The notes beneath the pieces were generated by a model, which worked only from the letters and a program-made list of their open reading frames with translations, had not been told where the DNA came from and did no database searches. A program made the position numbers and the translations under genes. This document shows, one piece after another, positions 6,881 through 12,732 of a stretch of 12,749 nucleotides of DNA. The first letter of the stretch is position 1. Each line of letters starts with the position of its first letter. The stretch comes from JBOHPP01 sp050731755 (GTDB taxonomy: Bacteria; Methylomirabilota; Methylomirabilia; Rokubacteriales; CSP1-6): contig JBOHPP010000235.1 in the NCBI GenBank assembly GCA_050731755.1, positions 1 through 12,749 on the forward strand, read 5' to 3'.

Positions 6881-7342
6881 TTAGTGCCGCCCGGGGTCGA
6901 GTTTGGAGCCCTTGTTGGACCAGTAGATGTAGGCCTCCAGCGCCTTCATGGCGTCGGAGTCGGAGTCGATCTTGACGCCCTCGTTGGGTTTCTCGATGCA
7001 CCAGTTGATCATGTCCCGCAGCGTGGCGAACTTGTTGATCTGCTCCTGGAACTTGGGGAACTCATGGGGATGGTTGTCAGAGCCGAAGGGATGGCACATG
7101 GCGCATGCCATCCCCGTCTTGGAGAGGTTGACGCCCAACTTCTTCTCGGTATCACCGTCCCCGTGGAAGAGCAGGTCACCGAGCCGCACCTGCTCCATGA
7201 AGACCTCTTCGAACGCCTTGAGCTGCTCGAACGTGTGCTTCTCCTTGTGGGCCAGCGCCCGGTCGGTTGCCGTGATCGTCAGCAGAGCCAGCGGAACCAG
7301 CGAAACTCCCAACGCCATCACCGCGTAGCGAGCGTATTTCAT
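6881..7342 (-). CDS. periplasmic monoheme cytochrome c, SoxA-like
   Basis: 153 residues with a signal peptide (MKYARYAVMALGVSLVPLAL and on to ATDRALA, probable cleavage before His32). One heme motif, CAMCH at 80-84, lies in the context KTGMACAMCHP. Downstream, LRDMINWCIEKP places Cys115 where SoxA proteins have the cysteine that is the axial heme ligand and sulfur-binding site, and DAMKALEAYIYWSNKG resembles the SoxA C-terminal helix. The similarity to SoxA is by motif reading, not by alignment, so a generic cytochrome c or a TsdA-like relative is possible. The open frame extends upstream into the phosphoesterase gene. ATG 7342 is chosen because GGGGAG at 7350-7355 lies 7 nt upstream; for ATG 7348 the same sequence is too close. 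It is followed after 19 bp by the SoxYZ fusion gene. Confidence 0.85.
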   Translation of the reverse strand: MKYARYAVMALGVSLVPLALLTITATDRALAHKEKHTFEQLKAFEEVFMEQVRLGDLLFHGDGDTEKKLGVNLSKTGMACAMCHPFGSDNHPHEFPKFQEQINKFATLRDMINWCIEKPNEGVKIDSDSDAMKALEAYIYWSNKGSKLDPGRH

Positions 7343-7377
7343 GGCCATTCTCCCCGGGGCGTGAGGCCCGCCGGTGA

Positions 7378-8601
7378 TCACTTGTAGGCGCCGTAGTACG
7401 GCCAGGCGCGGTCCGCGATGCGCGGCTGCAGCACCTGATTCATGTTGTCGGCGCACCCGGAGTCCCAGGGGGCGTCGGCGAAGATATCTTTTCGCCACAT
7501 GACGTACTCGTTCTCGACCTTCCCCGCCGCGGCCAGGGTGAGTCGCGACCAGCCCACGCCATCGAAGTGGTCGCCGGGGTCCACCCGGACCTTGCACCGG
7601 GTCAGGGTAGGAACGCCCTCGGGCGCGTACGGCCAGGTCCAGGAGGTGGCCAGCATCCCGATCGAGCGCAGCTTGCCGATCTCGTTGTAGAGCACCTGGT
7701 GCGTGTGGCCGTGGATGTTGGTGACGTTGGTGTACGGCTTGAGGACCTCGTGGACCTCCCGCCAGTCACGCACCCAGAAGTTCCAGGGCGGGTAGTACTC
7801 GTAGAGGGGGTTGTGGCTGAAGATCACGACGGGCCGGTCTTTGGCCCAGGGCGAGAGGGTGCGATTCAGCCACTCCAACTGGTCGCGACCCACACCGGCC
7901 CAGGCGCCGGCGACGCTGCCATCGAGGGTCGCCATGTGGCCCATCCGCTCCTTGGGCGTCATCTTCTTGGCCGTCCAGTAGTCGGGACCGCGGCTGATCG
8001 TGTCGAGCCCGACGAAGCGCACTCCCTTGTGGTCGAAGGTCCAGTTGGGCGGGCCGAAGAGGTTCGTCCACTTGGCCCCCATGTCCAGGTACCAGTCGTG
8101 CTCGCCGGGGATGAAGACCTTCCGGATCTTCACCTCTTTGAGGATGTCGTTCCCGAGATCCAGCTCGACGGGATCGGCCAGCTGGGCCAGGTCGCCGCCG
8201 TGGATGAGGAAGTCGGCGGGTGGCGACATGGCCTGGACCTCCTTGGCCGCCCGCACGGTCTTGTCCACGAAGCGCGTGTTGACGGTCTTGGGGTACAGGT
8301 GGTTGTCGGAGATCCAGGCGAACTTGAACGCTGGCTGCTGGGCGAAGGCGACATCGAGGGTGTTGATCAGCGGGAACCAGCCATAGGTGGCCGCGCCGGC
8401 GGCGGCCCCGGCCAGGAGAGACCTGTGAACGAACATCCGGCGGGTGATGCCGATCGAAGGATCCGGGCGCTGGCCGGCCGCCGTCAACTCCTGATGCATG
8501 GCACGACGTTCTCGCTCGAGCTCGCCAGACGACCGGGTCTTTCGCCACCAGGCAACCCTGGCGCGTTCTCTCGCCAACTCGAGTCGGTCATGCTCGTCCA
8601 T
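7378..8601 (-). CDS. Tat-type calcineurin-like metallophosphoesterase
   Basis: 407 residues. The five metallophosphoesterase blocks are visible: SDNH (Asp99, His101), GGDLAQ (Asp137), GEHDW (166-170), FSHNP (His263) and GHTH (298-301). The third block has Glu where GNHD is usual, a variation in a metal-binding position. A twin-arginine motif RRMFVHRSLLAGA (54-66) with a hydrophobic run suggests Tat export, but it follows an unusually long, charged 50-residue N-terminus. SoxB is also a two-metal phosphoesterase-fold enzyme, but it has a large second 5'-nucleotidase-type domain which this shorter protein lacks, so I do not call it SoxB. AAGGAGG at 8610-8616, 8 nt before the ATG, supports this start. 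It lies between the cupredoxin gene and the SoxA-like cytochrome gene. Its substrate is unknown. Confidence 0.88.
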   Translation of the reverse strand: MDEHDRLELARERARVAWWRKTRSSGELERERRAMHQELTAAGQRPDPSIGITRRMFVHRSLLAGAAAGAATYGWFPLINTLDVAFAQQPAFKFAWISDNHLYPKTVNTRFVDKTVRAAKEVQAMSPPADFLIHGGDLAQLADPVELDLGNDILKEVKIRKVFIPGEHDWYLDMGAKWTNLFGPPNWTFDHKGVRFVGLDTISRGPDYWTAKKMTPKERMGHMATLDGSVAGAWAGVGRDQLEWLNRTLSPWAKDRPVVIFSHNPLYEYYPPWNFWVRDWREVHEVLKPYTNVTNIHGHTHQVLYNEIGKLRSIGMLATSWTWPYAPEGVPTLTRCKVRVDPGDHFDGVGWSRLTLAAAGKVENEYVMWRKDIFADAPWDSGCADNMNQVLQPRIADRAWPYYGAYK

Positions 8602-8609
8602 AGCGTGCG

Positions 8610-8616
8610 CCTCCTT
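8610..8616 (-). promoter_or_regulatory. strong Shine-Dalgarno for the phosphoesterase gene
   Basis: On the minus strand this reads AAGGAGG, 8 nt before the ATG at 8601. It fixes the start of the phosphoesterase upstream of its long charged N-terminal extension and argues that the extension is really translated. Confidence 0.8.
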
Positions 8617-8644
8617 GCGCTCGACCGCCCGACCCAGGTAAGGG

Positions 8645-9370
8645 CTACTTCTTCAACTCCACCGTAACGGGCACCACCTCCTTGGCCTTCACGGTCACCG
8701 GGATCTCGATCGACCCGGTGTACTCCTGCCAGCCGACCAGAGTGTAGGAACCGGGGGGGACACCGGCGATCGCGAAGGACCCGTCTTTGCCGGTGACGGC
8801 GTAGTACGGATTGTCGGCGACGTAGACCCACCCCAGCATCCAGCCGTGAGCGTCACACTCGACCCGGACCATCCCCGGCCGTCGCAGCGGCCGCTTGATG
8901 CGCTGCTCCTGGTTGGGCAGGGCGACGTTGAAGACAGTAACCTTGCCCAGGAAGCCGTGGGTGTTGTGGAGGACGGGATCGGAGTTGACGATCTCGAAGT
9001 CGCCGGACGCCATCACCTGCACGTGGGGCTGGAAGTCGCACTTGACGTTGTCGATGAAGGGAAGCTTCGCCGGCTTCTCCCAGGCCTTGCCCTTTTCCAC
9101 CTGCTTCAGGTACACGATGGCCTCCTGGACGCCCTTGTCGGCACCGACCAGGATCTGGTCCACCTCGCGCACGCCGGAGCCACAGACCTCGCGGTCCTTG
9201 GTGGGGATGATCTTCTTCTTGGCCGGCGGCGTGCCTGAAAAGACCACCTTGCCGCGGATGGTGCCGCCGTCGGTAACGGAAACGACCTCGTAGGCGCCCG
9301 CGGGGGAGGCGAGGACTGTGACCAGCGCGGCGGACGCGAGGAGCCACACGACCGGACGGGACGATCGCAT
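8645..9370 (-). CDS. secreted cupredoxin/carboxypeptidase-regulatory-like protein
   Basis: 241 residues with an N-terminal signal peptide (MRSSRPVVWLLASAALVTVL, cleavage likely after ASPAGA). Residues about 36-180 look cupredoxin-like. DPVLHNTHGF provides His135 and His138, and VECDAHGWMLGW gives Cys172, His175 and Met178 in the CxxHxxM spacing of a type 1 copper site. The C-terminal part, GKDGSFAIAGVPPGSYTLVG, is the beta-sandwich signature of carboxypeptidase regulatory-like domains. Likely role: periplasmic copper electron carrier or redox protein for the oxidase (inference). ATG 9370 is preferred over ATG 9409 because AGGAGAGGAG at 9381-9390 lies 10 nt upstream and the signal peptide then begins directly; the longer form is only 13 residues longer. 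It follows the anti-sigma gene by 43 bp. Confidence 0.85.
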   Translation of the reverse strand: MRSSRPVVWLLASAALVTVLASPAGAYEVVSVTDGGTIRGKVVFSGTPPAKKKIIPTKDREVCGSGVREVDQILVGADKGVQEAIVYLKQVEKGKAWEKPAKLPFIDNVKCDFQPHVQVMASGDFEIVNSDPVLHNTHGFLGKVTVFNVALPNQEQRIKRPLRRPGMVRVECDAHGWMLGWVYVADNPYYAVTGKDGSFAIAGVPPGSYTLVGWQEYTGSIEIPVTVKAKEVVPVTVELKK

Positions 9371-9380
9371 CTTGGCGAAT

Positions 9381-9391
9381 CTCCTCTCCTT
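9381..9391 (-). promoter_or_regulatory. Shine-Dalgarno deciding the start of the cupredoxin-like gene
   Basis: Minus-strand AAGGAGAGGAG, 10 nt upstream of ATG 9370. The alternative ATG at 9409 has no such sequence before it. Confidence 0.65.
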
Positions 9392-9413
9392 GCCGTCGAT
9401 CCTTGTCATGGCC

Positions 9414-10232
9414 CTAGAGATGCGCGGCCGCGTCGGTCACGAACTCGAGCTTCTCCTCGGGCGAGTGGCAGACGAGGCACGATCGGCTCCCGATCTCCGA
9501 CACCAGCGCATACCCGGTGCCGTGGGATCGCCAGATGATGAGGTCGTAGCCTCGGTGGTTCATGACCTTGAACTTGGGCTTCTCCTTGAGCCGCAACCGC
9601 TCGTAGCTCTCGTCGGGGATGATGAAGAGCGACACGTGTTTGCTGTCGATTTGATACTCGAGGGCCGCAACCTCGACGCTGCCCAGGTGAGAGATGCGGC
9701 CGCCCAGGAACCTCAGGCTCTCATCCCGCAGCGGGGGCAGGCTGATGTTGAAGGGCAGCCGTCTCCGGAACCACTCCTCCGCCCCCTGTGGAGAGACGCC
9801 CTGGATATCGGGTGGGAGCAGGCCGCGGACGAGCTTTTGATGCTGGTCCACCGCGGCCTGGGCGAACACGGCCAGGGAGTTGCGGCGCTCCCACCAGGAG
9901 TCGATGGCGACGCCGGCCGCAATGCCGACCGTGAGGAGCAGCGCCGCCGCCGCGGCCCGGGCCAGGGGCTTGGCCCAGCGCGACCGTCGGGCGCGGCCTC
10001 GGGCGTCGGCGAGCTCCCTCACGAGAATCCCCACGCGCTCGCGCACGCGCTCCGGGGCCGGCTCGGGCCGTAACCGCTCGACGTATGCCTCCCGAAACGC
10101 CAGCTCGAGATCGACGAGCCGCCGGCAGGCCGGGCAGTCGGCCAGGTGCGCCTCGAGCTCGGCTTCCGCCTCGCGAGCAAGCTCACCGTCGACGTAGGCG
10201 AAAAACCTGGACTTGGCGGCGTTACAGTCCAT
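9414..10232 (-). CDS. anti-sigma factor with zinc-binding N-terminus and periplasmic CxxCH heme motif
   Basis: 272 residues. The N-terminal 40 residues carry the zinc-binding anti-sigma pattern HxxxCxxC (His29, Cys33, Cys36 in AHLADCPACRRL) in a helical, acidic setting. One transmembrane helix follows (about 90-110, after a basic stretch RARRSRWAK), which places the C-terminal 160 residues outside the cytoplasm. This outer domain contains CLVCH at 252-256, near the end, a covalent heme-attachment motif. The domain body (NISLPPLRDESLRFLGGRIS, EVAALEYQIDSKHVSLFIIP) is a mixed alpha/beta fold of the kind seen in DUF3379-like or sensor anti-sigma proteins. The gene overlaps the ECF sigma gene by 11 bp, the classic pairing. 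Inference: it holds the sigma factor at the membrane and responds to periplasmic redox, heme or ligand state. Confidence 0.88.
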   Translation of the reverse strand: MDCNAAKSRFFAYVDGELAREAEAELEAHLADCPACRRLVDLELAFREAYVERLRPEPAPERVRERVGILVRELADARGRARRSRWAKPLARAAAAALLLTVGIAAGVAIDSWWERRNSLAVFAQAAVDQHQKLVRGLLPPDIQGVSPQGAEEWFRRRLPFNISLPPLRDESLRFLGGRISHLGSVEVAALEYQIDSKHVSLFIIPDESYERLRLKEKPKFKVMNHRGYDLIIWRSHGTGYALVSEIGSRSCLVCHSPEEKLEFVTDAAAHL

Positions 10233-10800
10233 CGCTGAGGCCTCTGGCCCCTCGGTGGCCCGCGCGCTGCGGTTCCACGAGATAGGTCCGCAGCAGGTTC
10301 CTGCCCCGATAGAGCCGCGACATCACGGTCCCCAATGGCCGGTCCACGATGCGCGCGATCTCCTGGTAGGAGAACCCCTCGATATCCCGGAGCTCAACCA
10401 CTTCCTGCAGGGCCGGTGGAAGCCGTCGGATGGCAGCGCGCACCTGACCGATCGTCTCCTGCCGGAGGAGGATGTCGTCGGGGGCCAGGGGGATGGACGA
10501 CAGCGGGCTCTCCGCTGATAGGGCCTCCACCGCCCACTCCCCTCCCGAGTCCTCGACGACACCATTCCGTCGCCGCCGCTGATGATCGATATGGGCGTTC
10601 TTGATGATGGTGAACATCCAGGCCTTGTAGCTCAGCAAGGGATCGAAGCGCCGGAAGGCCCGGAATGCGCGGGCCAGGGCCTCGTGGAGCAGGTCCTCGG
10701 CGTCCTCGGGCTTGCGGGTCAGCACTCTCGCGTAGTTATAGAGCGAATCGAGGTGATCCAGCGTGAGCCGATGAAAGTCCGCCCCTTCGTTGGGAGACAT
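10222..10800 (-). CDS. ECF-type RNA polymerase sigma factor
   Basis: 192 residues. Region 2 spans about 15-80, with DAEDLLHEALARAF (33-46) and YKAWMFTIIKNAHIDHQRRR (58-77), the promoter -10 recognition helix. After a short linker (80-112), region 4 spans about 115-172, with LPPALQEVVELRDIEGFSYQ, EIARIVDRPLGTVMSRLYRG and the helix-turn-helix that reads the -35 element. Size and lack of regions 1 and 3 are typical of ECF sigma factors. Its stop lies inside the start of the anti-sigma gene. It is the first gene of the oxidase cluster, and a candidate ECF-type promoter (GGAATT / CGTAGT) lies upstream of it, so positive autoregulation is plausible. It probably controls the fourteen genes downstream. 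Confidence 0.94.
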   Translation of the reverse strand: MSPNEGADFHRLTLDHLDSLYNYARVLTRKPEDAEDLLHEALARAFRAFRRFDPLLSYKAWMFTIIKNAHIDHQRRRRNGVVEDSGGEWAVEALSAESPLSSIPLAPDDILLRQETIGQVRAAIRRLPPALQEVVELRDIEGFSYQEIARIVDRPLGTVMSRLYRGRNLLRTYLVEPQRAGHRGARGLSDGL

Positions 10801-10827
10801 AGTCGACCCCGGTGGCGACTACCATCT

Positions 10828-10854
10828 ACTACGAACGGGCCGAGAGAAAATTCC
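10828..10854 (-). promoter_or_regulatory. candidate ECF-type promoter of the oxidase operon
   Basis: On the minus strand GGAATT (10854-10849) is followed after 15 nt by CGTAGT (10833-10828). This resembles the GGAAC / CGTC promoters used by many ECF sigma factors. The sigma gene starts 27 bp beyond the -10-like element. It is found by eye and is one candidate only. Confidence 0.45.
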
Positions 10855-10870
10855 CAGCTGGCACTTTCGA

Positions 10871-10889
10871 GCGGCGGCTTTGCCGCCGC
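10871..10889. repeat. perfect 8-bp stem-loop just upstream of the sigma operon promoter
   Basis: GCGGCGGC, loop TTT, GCCGCCGC: a perfect inverted repeat, symmetrical on both strands. It lies about 16 bp upstream of the candidate -35 element. It could belong to the htpX 3' region or be a regulator site; no T-tract follows. Confidence 0.5.
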
Positions 10890-10922
10890 AATGGTTGTCG
10901 CACCTCGCGCGAAAGGGGAGGT

Positions 10923-10980
10923 TTGGAGGGGGTGGTCGCTACCCCCTCCAACCTCATGGAAGGGGGGCGGAGCCCCCTCC
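10923..10980 (-). terminator. double hairpin after htpX, probable transcription terminator or 3' mRNA structure
   Basis: Two strong stem-loops follow the htpX stop. The nearer (10958-10980) pairs GGAGGGGG with CCCCCTTCC around a short loop, with one bulged base. The further one (10923-10951) is a perfect 11-bp stem, TTGGAGGGGGT against ACCCCCTCCAA, with a 7-nt loop. On the minus strand the sequence after it is CCTCCCCTTT, which is not a clean T-tract, so factor-independent termination is uncertain. The arms share the G-run motif GGAGGGGG, so the two hairpins could also pair with each other. Confidence 0.5.
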
Positions 10981-10984
10981 GAGA

Positions 10985-11830
10985 CTAGAAGCGCATCGCC
11001 CGCAGCCGGCGGATCCGCTCCTCCAGGGGCGGGTGCGTGGAGAAGAGCGTCATCAGGGTCTGCCCGCTGAGCGGGTTCACGATGAACAGGTGCGCGGTGG
11101 CAGGATTGGCGGCCATCGGCACCACCTGCTGGGCGACGTGCAGCTTCTCCAGAGCCTTGGCCAAGCCCCACGGCTTGCCGGCCACCCGAGCGCCGGTGGC
11201 GTCGGCCTGGAACTCCCGGGCGCGGGAAACGGCCGCCTGCACCAGCAGCGCGGCGATCGGCGCCAGCATTGCCATCAGCAGGGCCGCGATCGGGTTGGAT
11301 CCGCCCTCCTCGTCGTCCCCGCGATGGCCGAAGAAGGCCGCCCACTGGGCCATGTGTGCCAGGTACGTGATGGCACCGGCCAGGGTGGCGGCGATCGTGG
11401 AAATGAGGACGTCGCGGTTGGCCACGTGGGCCAGCTCATGAGCCAGCACGCCCTCCAACTCCTCCTCATCCAGCAGGCGCATGATGCCCTCGGTGACGGC
11501 CACCGCCGCGTGCTGGGGGTTACGGCCCGTCGCGAACGCGTTCGGCGTGTCGACCGGAATCATGTACACCCGCGGCATCGGAATGCCGCTGCGGGTGGCC
11601 AGGCGCCGCACCACGGAGTGGAGCCCGGGCGCCTGGGCCTCGGTGATGGGCTGGGCGCGGTACATGGCGAGCACGATGCGGTCGGAGAACCAGTAGGAGA
11701 AAACGTTCATCGCCAGCGCCAGCACGAATGCCACGAGCATCCCCTGTTGGCCGCCGACGGCGCCCCCGATCAGGACGAGCATGGCCGTCAGCACCGCGAG
11801 CAGCATGGCGGTCTTGAACATGTTGGACAT
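10985..11830 (-). CDS. htpX: HtpX-family membrane zinc metalloprotease (M48B)
   Basis: 281 residues. Two N-terminal transmembrane helices (about 6-24 and 30-48) lead to a cytoplasmic protease domain. The zinc site is complete: HELAH at 131-135 (His131, His135, catalytic Glu132), and the downstream SRAREFQADATGA provides the third ligand Glu206. The conserved NAFATGR (97-103) and the C-terminal STHPPLEERIRRL (264-276) are typical of HtpX. Two more hydrophobic segments lie at about 143-160 and 180-200. HtpX degrades misfolded membrane proteins in envelope quality control. Minus-strand AGGAGGGGA at 11836-11844 precedes ATG 11830. A sigma-70-type promoter lies at 11877-11905. It shares its upstream region with the divergent DUF177 gene. 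Nothing ties it directly to the oxidase cluster beyond position. Confidence 0.96.
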   Translation of the reverse strand: MSNMFKTAMLLAVLTAMLVLIGGAVGGQQGMLVAFVLALAMNVFSYWFSDRIVLAMYRAQPITEAQAPGLHSVVRRLATRSGIPMPRVYMIPVDTPNAFATGRNPQHAAVAVTEGIMRLLDEEELEGVLAHELAHVANRDVLISTIAATLAGAITYLAHMAQWAAFFGHRGDDEEGGSNPIAALLMAMLAPIAALLVQAAVSRAREFQADATGARVAGKPWGLAKALEKLHVAQQVVPMAANPATAHLFIVNPLSGQTLMTLFSTHPPLEERIRRLRAMRF

Positions 11831-11876
11831 GCAGGTCCCCTCCTGCTACGACATGGACGCCCTAACGTCGCTGCGA

Positions 11877-11905
11877 AGCGTAGCAAACGCGACCCGGTGG
11901 GTCAA
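11877..11905 (-). promoter_or_regulatory. sigma-70-type promoter for htpX
   Basis: Minus-strand TTGACC (11905-11900), 17-nt spacer, TACGCT (11882-11877). The transcript would begin about 40 bp before the htpX ATG. The -35 element lies inside the palindrome GGTCAAATGACC. Confidence 0.6.
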
Positions 11906-11916
11906 ATGACCGGTCA
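11900..11916. promoter_or_regulatory. overlapping palindromes in the divergent promoter region
   Basis: GGTCAAATGACC (11900-11911) and TGACCGGTCA (11907-11916) are perfect inverted repeats sharing arms. A further TTGACT follows at 11923, which is the -35 element of the rightward promoter. They could be an operator controlling both directions, or simply arise from back-to-back -35 elements. Confidence 0.35.
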
Positions 11917-11922
11917 AACTCC

Positions 11923-11952
11923 TTGACTTGGTCGCCTCGCCGTCGCTACACT
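11923..11952 (+). promoter_or_regulatory. sigma-70-type promoter for the DUF177-rpmF operon
   Basis: TTGACT at 11923-11928, 18-nt spacer, TACACT at 11947-11952. Both boxes are close to consensus. The transcript would start near 11959, giving a short leader before the first ATG at 11978. Confidence 0.65.
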
Positions 11953-12022
11953 GGGCCGGTCGCTGAAAAGCTTCTAAATGACAATGACTTACGCGGGATT
12001 TCCCGCCGTCGGATATGAAGCC

Positions 12023-12532
12023 ATGATCATCCGGGTGTCCGAAATTCCTGACGAAGGCTTGGTCGTCGCCAATCCGGGCGCGTTCGTCGCGCCCTTCACC
12101 GATCGTTCCTGGCGCCTCGACGTCATCCGCTTGCGCGTCGAACGCGACGGAGACGACGTCCTGGTCGCCGGCGAGCTTGCCGCGAACGCTCCCCTGGTGT
12201 GCAGCCGCTGCCTCGAGGAGTTCCGCGTCGACGTCCGTCCCTCGGTCGACGTACGCTACGTGCGCCGGCCGCCCGTTGGCGACGCCGTGGAGCTCGGCGC
12301 TGACGACCTCGATCTGGACTTCTACGAGAACGACCAGCTGAATCTCGGGGCGCTGGTCGAGACCGAGACCACGCTGGCCTTGCCGATGAAGCCGCTCTGC
12401 CGGTCGGACTGCCGGGGCCTCTGTCCCGTCTGCGGCGGCAACCGGAACGTCACCGCCTGCGCGTGCCCGACGCGTTCCCCGGACCAGCGCCTGGCCGTCC
12501 TCAAGGATCTGGGCGAGCGCTTCAACCGCTGA
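12023..12532 (+). CDS. DUF177/YceD-family protein with zinc-ribbon cysteines
   Basis: 169 residues from ATG 12023, or 184 from ATG 11978 in the same frame. I prefer 12023 because MIIRVSEIPDEGL looks like the family's normal beginning, while the first 15 residues of the long form (MTMTYAGFPAVGYEA) look unconserved; neither start has a strong Shine-Dalgarno sequence, so this is open. The DUF177 features are CSRCLEEF (a CxxC pair), the acidic stretch DLDLDFYENDQLNLGALVE, ALPMKPLC, and a Cys-rich end CRGLCPVCGGN with CAC, likely a zinc site. Members (YceD, or Duf177A in plants) are tied to 23S rRNA and large-subunit maturation. It is almost always followed by rpmF, as here, 17 bp later. It is driven by the promoter at 11923-11952. 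Confidence 0.9.
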   Translation: MIIRVSEIPDEGLVVANPGAFVAPFTDRSWRLDVIRLRVERDGDDVLVAGELAANAPLVCSRCLEEFRVDVRPSVDVRYVRRPPVGDAVELGADDLDLDFYENDQLNLGALVETETTLALPMKPLCRSDCRGLCPVCGGNRNVTACACPTRSPDQRLAVLKDLGERFNR

Positions 12533-12549
12533 GAGAAGAAAGGACCAGG

Positions 12550-12732
12550 ATGCCGCTACCGAAACGACGTCACTCGAAAGCGCGCGGCCGCAAGCGCCGC
12601 ACCCACTGGAAGCTGGCGGCACCCACACGGTCCGTCTGCCCACAATGCCGCGAGGCCAAGCTGCCGCACCACGTCTGCCCGCACTGCGGGTATTACCGCG
12701 GCCGGGAGATCGTCGCCGTCGAAGGCGCCTAG
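12550..12732 (+). CDS. rpmF: 50S ribosomal protein bL32
   Basis: 60 residues with the standard bL32 layout: MPLPKRRHSKARGRKRRTHW at the basic N-terminus, KLAAPTRSVCPQC, and PHHVCPHCGYYRGREIV. The four cysteines (two CxxC pairs) make this the zinc-binding form. Purine-rich AAGAAAGGA before the ATG serves as ribosome-binding sequence. It is coupled to the DUF177 gene. The last bases of the window (GAGGAGC) could be the ribosome-binding site of a next gene, commonly plsX in this gene order, but that gene is not visible. Confidence 0.98.
   Translation: MPLPKRRHSKARGRKRRTHWKLAAPTRSVCPQCREAKLPHHVCPHCGYYRGREIVAVEGA

Noticed and set aside
6881..7597. Longer version of the SoxA-like cytochrome gene starting at 7597
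   Set aside because: The extra 85 residues overlap the phosphoesterase gene and are Arg/Gly-rich; the signal peptide and Shine-Dalgarno sequence place the start at 7342.
7378..8601. Calling the phosphoesterase SoxB
   Set aside because: It has only the metallophosphoesterase domain in 407 residues and lacks the second 5'-nucleotidase-type domain of SoxB; the link rests on fold and neighbours only.
8645..9409. ATG 9409 as start of the cupredoxin-like gene
   Set aside because: No Shine-Dalgarno sequence before it, and the added residues MTRIDGKERRFAK would precede the signal peptide; they include the codons that form the strong ribosome-binding sequence for ATG 9370.
10871..10980. CRISPR-like or tandem repeat array
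   Set aside because: The repeats are inverted hairpin arms of different lengths without regular spacers.
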